Below, piece after piece: positions 19,052 to 28,364 of a DNA stretch of 64,000 nucleotides. Under the pieces are notes generated by a model. The model was not told the DNA's origin and did no database searches. It saw only the letters and a program-made list of their open reading frames with translations. The translations under genes were made by a program, and so were the position numbers. Origin of the DNA: an uncultured beta proteobacterium (GTDB lineage: Bacteria; Pseudomonadota; Gammaproteobacteria; Burkholderiales; Burkholderiaceae_C). Numbering within the stretch: the stretch's first letter is position 1; each line of letters opens with the position of its first letter. Location of the stretch: positions 1 to 64,000 of the forward strand of contig CAIKMZ010000060.1 in the NCBI GenBank assembly GCA_903828665.1, read 5' to 3'.

Positions 19052-20167
19052 ATGGCGCTGAATCTGAAACATCTTGGCCTGGCATGGGCCGCCTGCACCT
19101 TCATTTGCGTCGGCGCAGTCCATGCCGCCGAGCCCAAGGTGCTCAACATCTACAACTGGTCCGATTACATCGCCGACGACACGCTGCAGAACTTCGAAAA
19201 GGAAACCGGCATCAAGGTCCGCTACGACACCTACGACAACAACGAGATCCTTCACGCCAAACTGGTCGCCGGCAAGACCGGCTACGACATCGTGGTGCCG
19301 GGCTCGCACTTCGCCAAAACGCAGATTGAAGGCGGCTTGCTGCAAAAGCTCGACCGCAGCAAGCTGAGCAATTGGGGCAATCTGGACAAGGGCCTGCTGG
19401 CGCAACTGGCCAAGCTCGATCCCGGCAACGCCTATCTGGTCGACTGGCTGTGGGGCTACGTCACGGTCGGCATCAACGTCAACAAGGTCAAGGCCGCCTT
19501 GGGAAGCATGCCGATGCCCGAGAACGCCTGGAGTCTGCTGTTCGACCCGAAATACGTCAGCAAGCTCAAGAGCTGCGGCGTGAGCGTGCTCGATTCCGCA
19601 TCCGAGGTGCTGCCTGCCGCGCTGATGTATGTCGGCAAGCCACCCTACAGCCGCAACGCGGCGGACTATGCCGTGGCAGCCCAGATGCTCAAGTCGATTC
19701 GTCCCTACGTCACCCGTTTTTCATCGTCGGGCTACATTGAGGAAATGGCCAGCGGCGCGACCTGCCTGGTGATGGGGTTCTCAGGTGATATCAACATTGC
19801 CCGCAGCCGCGCCCTCGAGGCCAAGGCCAAGCCGCCGGTGGTGATCGAAGCCTTTGTACCCAAGACCGGCGCCACCCTGTTCTTTGACACGATGGCGATC
19901 CCCAAGGACGCGCCGCACGTCGAGAACGCCCACTTGTTCATCAATTACATCCTGCGGCCGGAAGTTCATGCCTCGCTGACCAACAAGGTGTTCTATGCGA
20001 ACCCGAACGCGGCATCGCTCAAATATGTGAAAAAGGACGTGGCCGAGAACAAGTCCATCTTTCTGGACGCCGCGGCCGCCAAGACCATGATCGCACCCGA
20101 CGCCCTGCCGCAGGACCTGCGCCGGGTGCAGACCCGAACCTTCAGCAATTTCAAGGCCGACAAGTAA
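19052..20167 (+). CDS. potF: Polyamine-type periplasmic binding protein (PotF/SpuD-like), orphan
   Basis: The 371-residue protein has a signal peptide ending at VHAAEP and the PotF pattern LNIYNWSDYIADDTLQNFEKETGI, CGVSVLDSASEV and a C-terminal FYANPNA. A GGAGGA ribosome site lies 9 bases before the ATG at 19052. The putrescine-binding W/S/D/Y set near NWSDY and the FFD region are kept. The G-W-A-G-D segment of PotF is GFSGD here, so one aromatic contact is changed (Trp to Phe, position from memory). No permease or ATPase gene is next to it, so partners must be elsewhere. Putrescine or spermidine is the likely ligand class. Confidence 0.82.
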   Translation: MALNLKHLGLAWAACTFICVGAVHAAEPKVLNIYNWSDYIADDTLQNFEKETGIKVRYDTYDNNEILHAKLVAGKTGYDIVVPGSHFAKTQIEGGLLQKLDRSKLSNWGNLDKGLLAQLAKLDPGNAYLVDWLWGYVTVGINVNKVKAALGSMPMPENAWSLLFDPKYVSKLKSCGVSVLDSASEVLPAALMYVGKPPYSRNAADYAVAAQMLKSIRPYVTRFSSSGYIEEMASGATCLVMGFSGDINIARSRALEAKAKPPVVIEAFVPKTGATLFFDTMAIPKDAPHVENAHLFINYILRPEVHASLTNKVFYANPNAASLKYVKKDVAENKSIFLDAAAAKTMIAPDALPQDLRRVQTRTFSNFKADK

Positions 20168-20185
20168 GGCTGTTTTGCGATCTGC

Positions 20186-20464
20186 TCAAGCGCGCCAGGC
20201 GCGCAAGAAGAACCACTGACTGCTGGCACAGGCCAGCAGCATGCCGATATAGGTCGCCATCTTGCCGTCATGGCCGAAGAACCACAGGCCCAGACCCAGC
20301 ACCATCAGGTTCAGGGTGAAATTGGCCGTCATCTGCGTCCACAGCCTAGCGGCGGCACGTTGCCTGCGCATCGCCAACCGCGCGAGCAGCGGCATCAGCA
20401 CGGCCAGCCACAAGGCCGGTGCCAGCCAATTGAGCAAGTGGTTCAGCAGATCGATCGGACCCAT
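20186..20464 (-). CDS. Small integral membrane protein, unknown function
   Basis: The 92-residue protein has two or three hydrophobic segments (LLNWLAPALWLAVLMPLLA; FTLNLMVLGLGLWFFGHDG; MATYIGMLLACASSQWFFL). It is convergent with potF (18 bases apart) and divergent from hemA. A similar small membrane protein is, to my knowledge, often found beside hemA in Burkholderiales, but I cannot name a family. Coding is supported by the clean hydrophobic pattern and by filling the gap between two real genes. Confidence 0.62.
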   Translation of the reverse strand: MGPIDLLNHLLNWLAPALWLAVLMPLLARLAMRRQRAAARLWTQMTANFTLNLMVLGLGLWFFGHDGKMATYIGMLLACASSQWFFLRAWRA

Positions 20465-20513
20465 CTATTTCCAGAAAAAGAGTAATCGGCCGCAGGTCGG
20501 CGCAAGCTGATTT

Positions 20514-20519
20514 TATAAT
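20514..20519 (+). promoter_or_regulatory. Perfect -10 box immediately upstream of hemA
   Basis: TATAAT ends 6 bases before the hemA ATG at 20526. If transcription starts at the usual 6-7 bases downstream, the mRNA would begin at or within one base of the start codon. No good -35 box and no Shine-Dalgarno are visible. Confidence 0.5.
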
Positions 20520-20525
20520 CGCGCC

Positions 20526-21785
20526 ATGGCAGTCTGGGCTTTAGGTATTAATCACACGACCGCGCCGCTCGATTTGCGCGGTCGTTTTGCGTTCGCGGTC
20601 GATCAGGTCGAGCCAACTTTGCGCGCCTTGCGCGATTCGTTCACACGTGAACCTGAAGCAGCGTTGATTTCGACCTGCAATCGCACCGAGATCTACTGCG
20701 CCGGCGACAAACCCCAGCTCGAGCACACCTTGGACTGGCTGGCCCAGTCCGGCGGCGTCTCGTCGACGTTGCTGCGTTCGCACACCTACACCATGCAAGA
20801 CGGATTGGCCGCACGGCACGCCTTTCGTGTCGCCAGCGGACTCGATTCAATGGTGCTGGGCGAACCGCAGATCCTGGGCCAGATCAAGGACGCGGTACGC
20901 GCCGCTGAAGCCGCAGGCGCCTTGGGCACGACGCTGAGCCAGTTGTTCCAGCGCTCGTTTGCGGTGGCCAAGGAAGTGCGCACCTCGACCGAAATTGGCG
21001 CGCACTCGATCAGCATGGCCGCCGCTGGTGTGCGACTGGCCGGGCAGTTGTTCGAGGACCTGGGCCAGGTCAAGGTCCTGTTTGTCGGCGCCGGCGAAAT
21101 GATCGAACTCTGCGCGACGCACTTTGCCGCGAAGAATCCGAAAAGCATGTCGATTGCGAATCGCACGCTCGAGCGTGGCGAGAAGCTCGCAAGCCGCTTC
21201 GGTGCCGAGGTCATGCATCTGGCTGAGTTGCCGGACCGGCTGCACGAGTTTGACGCCGTCATCAGTTGCACCGCCAGCACGCTGCCCATCATTGGCCTGG
21301 GCGCGGTCGAGCGCGCCTTGAAGCGGCGCAAGCACCGTCCGATGTTCATGGTTGATCTGGCCGTGCCGCGCGACATCGAAGTCGAAGTCAAGGCGCTCGA
21401 GGACATCTACCTGTACACGGTGGACGACCTGGCCAGTGTCGTGCAAACGGCGCAGGCCAGCCGTCAGGCCGCCGTGGCGCAGGCCGAGGCGATTGTGGAT
21501 GCGGGTGTGCAGAGCTTCATGCACTGGGTCGACCAGCGCGGCTCGGTGCCGCTGATCCAGCAGCTCAACGCCCAGGCCGACGAGTGGCGCGCACTGGAGC
21601 TCAACCGCGCTCGCAAACTGCTGGCCAAGGGCGAAGACGTGGAAGCGGTGCTCGAAGCGCTGTCCAAGGGATTGACGCAAAAGATGCTGCACGGCGCCAT
21701 GGCCGAACTGCGTGCCGGGGACAACGAGGCGCGCGAACGCGCCAGCGCCGCGATCCAGCATTTCTTTCTGCGCAAAGAGCGCTAG
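20526..21785 (+). CDS. hemA: Glutamyl-tRNA reductase
   Basis: The 419-residue enzyme reduces Glu-tRNA(Glu) to glutamate-1-semialdehyde, the first step of C5-pathway tetrapyrrole synthesis. The catalytic Cys is in STCNRTE (Cys51), followed by [16 protein letters not shown] and an NADPH fold with [10 protein letters not shown]. Length equals E. coli HemA (418). Haem supply is of obvious use beside a 23-haem cytochrome island. It heads the hemA-prfA-prmC block. Confidence 0.95.
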   Translation: MAVWALGINHTTAPLDLRGRFAFAVDQVEPTLRALRDSFTREPEAALISTCNRTEIYCAGDKPQLEHTLDWLAQSGGVSSTLLRSHTYTMQDGLAARHAFRVASGLDSMVLGEPQILGQIKDAVRAAEAAGALGTTLSQLFQRSFAVAKEVRTSTEIGAHSISMAAAGVRLAGQLFEDLGQVKVLFVGAGEMIELCATHFAAKNPKSMSIANRTLERGEKLASRFGAEVMHLAELPDRLHEFDAVISCTASTLPIIGLGAVERALKRRKHRPMFMVDLAVPRDIEVEVKALEDIYLYTVDDLASVVQTAQASRQAAVAQAEAIVDAGVQSFMHWVDQRGSVPLIQQLNAQADEWRALELNRARKLLAKGEDVEAVLEALSKGLTQKMLHGAMAELRAGDNEARERASAAIQHFFLRKER

Positions 21786-21843
21786 CTGTCAGGGCGGGCC
21801 TGACCCGCGATCCATGGTTCCCGGATCCGATCCGGGATGACAG
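21786..21843. repeat. Compound palindromic (REP-like) intergenic element
   Basis: The hemA-prfA gap holds two stem-loops inside an outer CTGTC...GACAG repeat: GTCAGG-GCGGG-CCTGAC (21788-21804) and TCCCGGAT-CCG-ATCCGGGA (21819-21837), with TCCATGG between. The composition resembles dispersed bacterial palindromes that carry 'tccatgg...ccggga'. It could also fold in the mRNA and separate hemA from prfA expression. Confidence 0.6.
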
Positions 21844-21877
21844 TGACCCACGCTTCCTTTGCCCGCCCCTTTTGCCC

Positions 21878-22978
21878 ATGAAACCTTTCCTCCGCCAACA
21901 ACTCGCACGCTACGCCGACCGCCTGGGCGAGCTTGAATTCCTGCTCTCGCGCGAGGACATCATGAAGGACATGAAGCAGTTCCTCGTGCTGTCGCGCGAA
22001 CACACCGAGGTTGCTGCCGTAGCCACGCGATGGACGCGCTATCAGCAGCGCGAAGCCGATTTGGCCGCCGCACAGGATCTGCTGGACAGCGCCGCGGACG
22101 ATGCCGACATGGCAACCATGGCGCAGGAGGAAATCGAGGGCGCCAGCGCCGAAATCGCGCAGCTCGAAAATGAACTGCAGCGCATGCTGCTGCCGAAAGA
22201 CCCGGACGATGCGCGCAATGCTTTCATGGAAATCCGCGCCGGCACCGGCGGCGATGAGTCCGCCCTGTTCGCCGCCGATCTGCTGCGCATGTACACGCGC
22301 TACTGCGAACGGCGCGGCTGGAAGACCGAGATCATCAGCGAATCGGCCAGCGAACTCGGTGGCTATAAGGAAGTTGTGATCCGCATCGAAGGCGACAACG
22401 TCTATGGCGCGCTCAAGTTCGAGTCCGGCGGCCACCGCGTGCAGCGGGTGCCCGCCACCGAGACCCAGGGCCGCATCCATACCAGCGCCTGCACGGTGGC
22501 CGTGCTGGCCGAGCCCGACGAGACGGTGGCGATCCAGATCAATCCGGCCGACCTACGCATCGACACCTACCGCGCCAGCGGCGCCGGCGGCCAGCACATC
22601 AACAAGACCGATTCGGCCGTGCGCATCACGCACCTTCCGACTGGCATAGTGGCCGAGTGCCAGGACGGCCGCAGTCAGCACAGCAACAAGGCGCAAGCGC
22701 TCAAGGTGCTGACCGCACGCATCCAGGAAAAGGACCGGTCGGAGCGCGCGGCCAAGGATGCGGCCGAACGCAAGAGCCTGATTGGCAGTGGCGACCGCAG
22801 CGACCGCATCCGCACCTACAACTTTCCGCAAGGACGGTTGACCGACCACCGTATCAACCTCACGCTGTACAAACTGCTCAACATCATGGAAGGTGACCTG
22901 GACGACGTGGTGCAGGCCTTGCAGGCCTATGAGGCGGCAGAGCAACTGGCCGCGCTGGAACTCGGCGCCGGCGCCTGA
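21878..22978 (+). CDS. prfA: Peptide chain release factor 1
   Basis: The 366-residue factor ends translation at UAA and UAG. It has the catalytic GGQ loop ([18 protein letters not shown], near residue 237) and the GRTDHRINL-type C-terminal region. The ATG at 21878 gives the usual N-terminus MKPFLRQQL; upstream in-frame codons run through hemA and the palindromic element and are rejected. prmC, which methylates the GGQ Gln, starts 7 bases later. Confidence 0.95.
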   Translation: MKPFLRQQLARYADRLGELEFLLSREDIMKDMKQFLVLSREHTEVAAVATRWTRYQQREADLAAAQDLLDSAADDADMATMAQEEIEGASAEIAQLENELQRMLLPKDPDDARNAFMEIRAGTGGDESALFAADLLRMYTRYCERRGWKTEIISESASELGGYKEVVIRIEGDNVYGALKFESGGHRVQRVPATETQGRIHTSACTVAVLAEPDETVAIQINPADLRIDTYRASGAGGQHINKTDSAVRITHLPTGIVAECQDGRSQHSNKAQALKVLTARIQEKDRSERAAKDAAERKSLIGSGDRSDRIRTYNFPQGRLTDHRINLTLYKLLNIMEGDLDDVVQALQAYEAAEQLAALELGAGA

Positions 22979-22985
22979 GGATCGC

Positions 22986-23822
22986 GTGACGACGCTCGAA
23001 CAAGCACTGCAGAAGGCCCAGGCTGCCGGCCTGGAGCGCTTGGATGCACAAATGCTGCTGCTGCACGTGCTGGGGCGATCGACCCACGACCGTGCCTGGC
23101 TGCTGGCCCATGACACCGACGCATTGGCAGCGCCGGTTCAAGCGGCGTTCGAGGCCGGCGTGCGACGGCGCCGCGGCGGCGAGCCGCTGGCCTACATCAC
23201 GGGCCACAAGGAATTCTTCGGCCTGGACCTGCAGGTGGACGCACGCGTGCTGGTGCCGCGCCCCGATACAGAGGCACTGGTCGACTGGGCGCTCTCGCTG
23301 CTCGCTGACACGCCGACAGCAACGGTCCTCGACCTCGGCACCGGCAGCGGTGCCATCGCACTGGCGCTCAAAGCCAGCCGGCCCGAGCTATCCGTGCGCG
23401 CCACTGACTTCAGCGCCGAGGCGTTGGCGGTGGCACGGTCCAACGCGGCCCGACTGCATCTCGATATCACCTTCCAGCAGGGGTCCTGGCTGGAAAACGT
23501 CGACGGCCACTATCAGCTGATCGTTTCGAACCCGCCCTACATTGCGGCGCAGGACCGGCATCTGGCGGACCTGTTGCACGAGCCAGTCCAAGCCCTCACT
23601 GCCGGCGATGATGGGCTGGACGACCTGCGTCGCATCATCGCGCAGGCTCCCGCGCATCTGCATGCCGGCGGCTGGCTGCTGCTGGAGCATGGCTACGACC
23701 AGGCAGATGCGGTGCGCCGCCTACTGCTTGAATCTGGCTTTCAAACCGTTGGTTCCCGGCGCGATCTCGGCGATATCGAACGCTGCAGCAGCGGGCAGTT
23801 GCCCTGGCCAGCCCTGTCATAA
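22986..23822 (+). CDS. prmC: Release factor glutamine methyltransferase
   Basis: The 278-residue SAM-dependent enzyme methylates the GGQ glutamine of RF1 and RF2. It has the N-terminal helical domain, motif I VLDLGTGSGAIALAL, and the catalytic NPPY (VSNPPYIAAQ, about residue 181). The start is GTG at 22986, 7 bases after prfA. The next expected neighbour in many Burkholderiales, a monothiol glutaredoxin gene, is absent; the cytochrome island begins instead. Confidence 0.93.
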   Translation: MTTLEQALQKAQAAGLERLDAQMLLLHVLGRSTHDRAWLLAHDTDALAAPVQAAFEAGVRRRRGGEPLAYITGHKEFFGLDLQVDARVLVPRPDTEALVDWALSLLADTPTATVLDLGTGSGAIALALKASRPELSVRATDFSAEALAVARSNAARLHLDITFQQGSWLENVDGHYQLIVSNPPYIAAQDRHLADLLHEPVQALTAGDDGLDDLRRIIAQAPAHLHAGGWLLLEHGYDQADAVRRLLLESGFQTVGSRRDLGDIERCSSGQLPWPALS

Positions 23823-23906
23823 GCGCTTCGGCCTGCGGCTATAACGTCCACTGCCGACTTCGCGTGTCGGCTTGACTACCGCCCATTCCGGGCCGACCAA
23901 ATGAAA

Positions 23907-23929
23907 ACAGACACCTTCAAGGTGCCTGT
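23907..23929 (-). terminator. Hairpin, likely terminator for the membrane cytochrome gene
   Basis: ACAGACACCTT pairs with AAGGTGCCTGT (one mismatch) around a small loop. Read on the minus strand it is followed by a TTTTC run. It lies 66-88 bases after the stop at 23995 and may also serve prmC from the other side. A second inverted repeat (GCGCCA...TGGCGC) lies at about 23941-23958. Confidence 0.5.
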
Positions 23930-23994
23930 TCTATTGGTGCGCGCCACCAGCCTGGCGCTACAGCAGCCACCCGCGGCGGCGGCTTGTTTGGTCT

Positions 23995-24786
23995 TTACCC
24001 GACAGAGATTTCGTCCACACCTTGACGGCGCATCACGGCCTCCGGCGTACCCGAGAACCACAACTGGTACATGGACGTGACCCACATGAACGCAAAACAC
24101 AGGCCCTGCAGCGCGCCTGCACCCATCGTGATGAAAGCAAACGGGTGATACAACTTGACGAGGTACCAGGAAATGACGTCAAGCGAAAGGCAAACAAATG
24201 GCAATGCGACCACCGTCGCCTTCAGCCAGACCGGCCGCCAATAGGCATGGCTGAAGATGCTGCCGACCAGGAAGAAGATGAAAGTCAGGCCAAACAGGTG
24301 GATATGCGATACCCGGACCAAAGTGAAGATATCAGTGCCGGTATCCTGCTCGGTCACCTTTTGCAGATTGTCCAATCCATTCAGGCTCACCAAGTGCGGA
24401 TTGCTGCCGTCGTGACAACTCAGGCAGCGCTTTTCTATCGTTGGCTTGATTGTCGATTCATACTTGGTCTTGTCCGCACCCTGTTGCACCCAGGAAACCA
24501 GCACATTGAGTTCGTCCGGCGGGAGCATGCTCGACATCGGCCCACGCAGCGCAGATTCCAGACGCGATCCCTTGCCGCTACCCGTATATGCAATGACCAA
24601 ATCGTCATAAGACAAATTGTTGGGATTCCCGTCGCGCCCAGAGTAAACGTGAAACAGATACAGCGCGGCGAACATGTAGGCAAGCCCCAGCACGAGCAAG
24701 ACTGCCGTTTGCATAACGCGCATGCTGGTCGGCAACTCGGAAAAATGCAGGTAATGTCGATGCAGTGGCGTGTTACTCGTACTCAT
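23995..24786 (-). CDS. Membrane protein with one c-type haem site
   Basis: The 263-residue protein has an N-terminal membrane segment (VMQTAVLLVLGLAYMFAAL), a periplasmic region with one haem site (EKRCLSCHDG, near residue 123), and four more membrane segments with His residues (SHIHLFGLTFIFF, IFSHAYW, LYHPFAF). The layout suggests a membrane-bound cytochrome passing electrons between the membrane and soluble cytochromes. I do not recognise a named family. It is read with the tetrahaem and dihaem cytochromes as a likely unit on the minus strand. The ATG at 24786 follows a weak GGAT site. Confidence 0.7.
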   Translation of the reverse strand: MSTSNTPLHRHYLHFSELPTSMRVMQTAVLLVLGLAYMFAALYLFHVYSGRDGNPNNLSYDDLVIAYTGSGKGSRLESALRGPMSSMLPPDELNVLVSWVQQGADKTKYESTIKPTIEKRCLSCHDGSNPHLVSLNGLDNLQKVTEQDTGTDIFTLVRVSHIHLFGLTFIFFLVGSIFSHAYWRPVWLKATVVALPFVCLSLDVISWYLVKLYHPFAFITMGAGALQGLCFAFMWVTSMYQLWFSGTPEAVMRRQGVDEISVG

Positions 24787-24861
24787 AATCTATCCGTTAA
24801 TTGGTGGGCTGAAAGTTCAAAAAACGCAAACCGGGCACGTTACCAGTGCACGGACAAACGG

Positions 24862-26091
24862 TCACTTCGATGGTGGCAGGATGAGGTAAGCCATGCCGCG
24901 CGCCTTCTGACGCGCATAGTGGGCAGCGAGGCCGTCAACCAACGCGTCATCCAGGGCTTCGGTCATCACGACCATTTCCTTGCTCTTTCGCTCGCCCTTC
25001 TTGTAGGCGTACAACACCTTCTCGAGGTAGTCGGCGCGTTGCGCAGCCAAAGCCGGTGAGCGGGGGTCGGTACTGTTGCCGTTGACACCGTGGCAACGGT
25101 CGCACCGCTCGGCCCATTCCGCAACCGTCATCGGTTTGGCAACCTTGACAGCCTGTGGGGCCTGGCTCGCGTAATACGCGGAAAGATTCTTGACCGTCGC
25201 CTCATCAAGCGACCCGGCCGGGCCCTTCATCGTGGCATCGCTACGCGACCCATCCTTATAGGCGCGCATGGCGCTGACAAAATATTGCGACTCCTGCCCG
25301 GCAAGGCTTGGCGTCGTCGGACTACCGCTCACGCCGCCCTCGCCGTGGCATCCAACACAACCCGCGGCGGCCGTCTTGCCTGCAGCGGCATTGCCGGACG
25401 CTGGTGTCTGCGCCTTCTCCGGCTTTTGCAGCGCATAGTAAAGCGCGATATTGCTGATCTCTGCCTCCGTCAGTTCAGACACCAGAGCCTTCATCATGTC
25501 GTTCTTGCGCTGGCCGCCCTTGTAGGCGCTGATCGCTGAAATGAAATACTTGGGATCCATGCCAATCAGGCTGGGCATGCCGGCCAATTTACTGACCCCG
25601 GCCTCGCCGTGGCAGCCACCGCAGGCTGCGGCTGCTGCCTTGCCAGCCGCTACCGCGTCCGGCTTCGCTGGAGCGGCTTTGACACTGGCGCCACTGGGAT
25701 CCGCCGGCTCACGGCTCGCGTAATAGGCCGCCACCTTCATAATGGCATCGTCGCTCAGGTACTTGACCGCATTGGCCATACCGCTTGCGCCACGCCCACC
25801 TGCCTGATAGACCTTCATCTCCAGATGAAGATAAACCGGCCGCTGTCCCGCGATGTTGGGAACACCCTTTTGACCACCGACGCCGTTGATACCATGGCAA
25901 CTTGCGCATGTGGTTTGCGCCACGCGCTTGCCTTCGGCCACGTCCTGTGCTGTGGCATACACCACTTTGAAGTCCGCAATGTTGGCAGCACCCATATTGA
26001 TGGTCTGAGCGACCGCGGTCGTCATCAACAAGCTGCCGAGAAAGCCGGCGAGCAGCCCCTTCAGGAAAACACTCTGCACATTTCGTTTCAT
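24862..26091 (-). CDS. Periplasmic tetrahaem cytochrome c (four class I domains)
   Basis: The 409-residue protein has a signal peptide ending TTAVAQ and four successive cytochrome c domains with haem sites CASCH, CGGCH, CVGCH and CDRCH, each followed by a P-x-L/I-A/I-G segment and a Met-rich C-terminal half. Domains resemble cytochrome c4 halves, so this is like two fused c4 proteins. The ATG at 26091 is chosen over a TTG one codon earlier; AAGGA lies 7 bases before it. It probably shuttles electrons in the periplasm between the membrane complexes of this island. Confidence 0.85.
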   Translation of the reverse strand: MKRNVQSVFLKGLLAGFLGSLLMTTAVAQTINMGAANIADFKVVYATAQDVAEGKRVAQTTCASCHGINGVGGQKGVPNIAGQRPVYLHLEMKVYQAGGRGASGMANAVKYLSDDAIMKVAAYYASREPADPSGASVKAAPAKPDAVAAGKAAAAACGGCHGEAGVSKLAGMPSLIGMDPKYFISAISAYKGGQRKNDMMKALVSELTEAEISNIALYYALQKPEKAQTPASGNAAAGKTAAAGCVGCHGEGGVSGSPTTPSLAGQESQYFVSAMRAYKDGSRSDATMKGPAGSLDEATVKNLSAYYASQAPQAVKVAKPMTVAEWAERCDRCHGVNGNSTDPRSPALAAQRADYLEKVLYAYKKGERKSKEMVVMTEALDDALVDGLAAHYARQKARGMAYLILPPSK

Positions 26092-26328
26092 CAACTATTC
26101 CTTGACCAATGATTTGTATCGGGAACAAATCTTGTTTGTGTATTCGCACCTGTTGCACCGCCAAGCAACAGGGGCGGGCCGAGCGGCACGCCCACATCAC
26201 TTTTCTGTTTCAACGTATCAAAAAATTTTAACACGAAGCCTTTTCGCGCCCTTCCTTGCGCCGGCCCAGTGCCGCAAGGTGTCAACGAGGGACGAAATGC
26301 CTCTGCTCGTCATCCAAAAGCGCCTTCA

Positions 26329-26997
26329 TCACTTCTTGGTAGGGGCCGTGCTTTCGTTGAACATGTAGATAACGGCAGCCCGCATTTCCGCGTCGCTCAG
26401 ATCCGCCAGGCCGCCACGCGCAGGCATGGACCCGCGACCATGGACTCCCGAAGCAATCACGGCGTCAAGGCCTCGGCGAACACGGGCCACCCAGGCGTCA
26501 CGGTCACCAATTTTGGGCGCGCCGTCTTTTCCGGTCAGATGGCATTCAACGCACTTGGCCTTGACCACTTGTTCGCCGCTGCGGACCTTTGGCGGAGCCT
26601 CCTTGTTGACAGGCTCGATCCAATTCCCGCCGGATTGATTCACCATATACGTAATAGCGCGTTCCAGATCAGCACTGCTCAAACCGGCACTGCCGCCATG
26701 TGCGGGCATGTTGCGGATTCCGTCCAGCGCATGTTGCGACAAGCTGGATAGCCCTTGCGCCCGGCGCTTTTCCCACGCGCTCTTGTTGCCTATGACTGGC
26801 GCGCCGTTTTCGCCGCGTTGGTGGCAGGAAGCGCAAACCTCCTTGACAATTTCTGCCCCGCTGCGCTCAGCACTGTGCGCAACTGGGATGCCCGTCGCAA
26901 ATGGAATCACGAGCGCCAGCAAAGCGCCACGAAGCGACCGCCCGGGATTCGAACCGATGAAGAAAGAAGTAGGGAACTCGAGTGGTTTTCTGCACAT
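26329..26997 (-). CDS. Dihaem cytochrome c (c5-like domains)
   Basis: The 222-residue protein has an N-terminal hydrophobic segment (LRGALLALVIPFATGIPVAHSA, a signal peptide or anchor) and two domains of the class I c5 type, with haem sites CASCH and CVECH and axial Met candidates in NMPAHGG and SMPARGG. The ATG at 26997 follows AAAGGCGAG with 8 bases spacing; upstream codons were rejected. First of three minus-strand cytochrome genes that diverge from the hexahaem gene. Confidence 0.82.
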   Translation of the reverse strand: MCRKPLEFPTSFFIGSNPGRSLRGALLALVIPFATGIPVAHSAERSGAEIVKEVCASCHQRGENGAPVIGNKSAWEKRRAQGLSSLSQHALDGIRNMPAHGGSAGLSSADLERAITYMVNQSGGNWIEPVNKEAPPKVRSGEQVVKAKCVECHLTGKDGAPKIGDRDAWVARVRRGLDAVIASGVHGRGSMPARGGLADLSDAEMRAAVIYMFNESTAPTKK

Positions 26998-27366
26998 TTT
27001 CAGATTCTCGCCTTTGTTAACAATCGCCCTGAGATCGCCTGTTTGAGAACACCAAGATTCACTTCGCCAAACCGGCAACACATCGCCCAAGCGCGACTGC
27101 ATCCAGCGGATTTTCGGCAAAGGCCAAACGACTATAGCCCAAATCCGGCGACCCCTTCTTCGCGGCAAAAACCCGGGAATACCCTCTCCTTTGTTCGCCA
27201 AATACCTTGATCTATCACAAAGGTATCACAAATATGTTAAGCAAAATGGACCTCACACGATGACAGACAAAGCGTGTCAGGGAGATTGGGCGCAGGGAGG
27301 ATTCGCCAGGCGCAAAGATCCCTTCTCATCAACGACCATTTGGCGCGAGAAAAACGAAAGGTGAGC
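26998..27366. other. Divergent regulatory region of the cytochrome island
   Basis: The 369 bases between the dihaem and hexahaem cytochrome genes contain no convincing gene. They are more AT-rich than the coding flanks. The notable element is the inverted repeat at 27203-27227, followed by TATGTT near 27234. Both cytochrome operons probably start from this region. Confidence 0.5.
27203..27227. promoter_or_regulatory. Inverted repeat with an embedded FNR-like sequence
   Basis: ATACCTT (27203-27209) and AAGGTAT (27221-27227) form a perfect 7-base inverted repeat with centres 18 bases apart. Inside lies TTGAT-CTAT-CACAA (27208-27221), matching FNR at 8 of 10 positions. It is placed between two divergent respiratory operons, so an operator is likely; which regulator binds is unknown. 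Confidence 0.4.
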
Positions 27367-28347
27367 ATGCCCAAACATATATTTCGATTGGTATCCCTGA
27401 TTGTTGGCTTGATGGTGGTTGCGGTCATCGCAAAACCATTTCTCACGGTTGATTCCTTTTACCGTTTTGGCCACTATCGAGCCAATGCGGTCCCTGAGAT
27501 TGCCGCCAAAGCACCCGTCTTGCAAACTGCCCGTTATTGCCGTGACTGTCACACCGAGCGCCACGCGCTTTGGTCAGCCGGCAGTCACAAGTCCGTCACC
27601 TGCGAGATTTGCCACGGCGCAGCGCAAGGGCATACCGACAAGAACAAGTTGCCGATCCCGAAGGACAGTTTGAAACTTTGTACGCTGTGTCACGAAACCA
27701 TGACGGGCCGACCCAGCACGCAACCTCAGATTCAGTTGTCCAAGCACAACCCCGGTCAACAGTGCATCGTCTGCCACAACCCACACTCACCCAAGATCGT
27801 CGCCAATGCCATCAAGGTCACAGGCGACGCGGCAACCGGCAAGAAACGCGCCGAAGACTGCGCGGGCTGCCATGGCGCCGAGGGGAACAGCCCGAACGAC
27901 ACCTGGCCCAACCTGGCTGGACAAAGCGCCGCCTATCTGGCCCGCATTCTCGGCGCCTACAAGTCAGGCGACCAGAAGAATGAGATTATGTCCCCGTTGG
28001 CGAACGACCTGAGCCCGGCCGATGTGCAAAATCTCGCCGCCTACTTCGCGAGCGTCCCCTGCAAGCCCATGCCGCCCACAGTCAAACCGGTCGGTAACAG
28101 CGCCGCAGGCAAGGTGCTGGCCGAGAACTGCATTGCCTGCCACGGCGAAGGCGGCCTGGGCGCGAACCCGGCCTGGCCCAAGCTTGCCGCGCAAAAGCCC
28201 GGCTACCTGGTCAACGTACTCAAGGCATTCAAGGCCGGTCTGCGCAAGGATCCCATGATGGCCGGTGTCGCCCGGGGCCTGAGCGACACCAACATGGCTG
28301 ATCTGGCTGCCTACTACGCTGCTCAAAGCTGCCAGCCTGCTAAATAA
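27367..28347 (+). CDS. Membrane-anchored hexahaem cytochrome c
   Basis: The 326-residue protein has one N-terminal anchor (RLVSLIVGLMVVAVIAKPFL), then four close haem sites (CRDCH, CEICH, CTLCH, CIVCH) of a NapC/tetrahaem-like region, then two c4-like domains (CAGCH, CIACH) with PxLAGQ and PKLAAQ loops. The ATG at 27367 follows GAAAGGTG. With the Fe-S protein and the NrfD-like protein downstream it gives the layout of quinol:cytochrome modules such as Geobacter CbcSTU or the A-B-C core of alternative complex III. Here it likely passes electrons between the NrfCD pair and periplasmic carriers. Confidence 0.82.
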   Translation: MPKHIFRLVSLIVGLMVVAVIAKPFLTVDSFYRFGHYRANAVPEIAAKAPVLQTARYCRDCHTERHALWSAGSHKSVTCEICHGAAQGHTDKNKLPIPKDSLKLCTLCHETMTGRPSTQPQIQLSKHNPGQQCIVCHNPHSPKIVANAIKVTGDAATGKKRAEDCAGCHGAEGNSPNDTWPNLAGQSAAYLARILGAYKSGDQKNEIMSPLANDLSPADVQNLAAYFASVPCKPMPPTVKPVGNSAAGKVLAENCIACHGEGGLGANPAWPKLAAQKPGYLVNVLKAFKAGLRKDPMMAGVARGLSDTNMADLAAYYAAQSCQPAK

Positions 28348-28364
28348 GAAGAGAAGACCAAACC

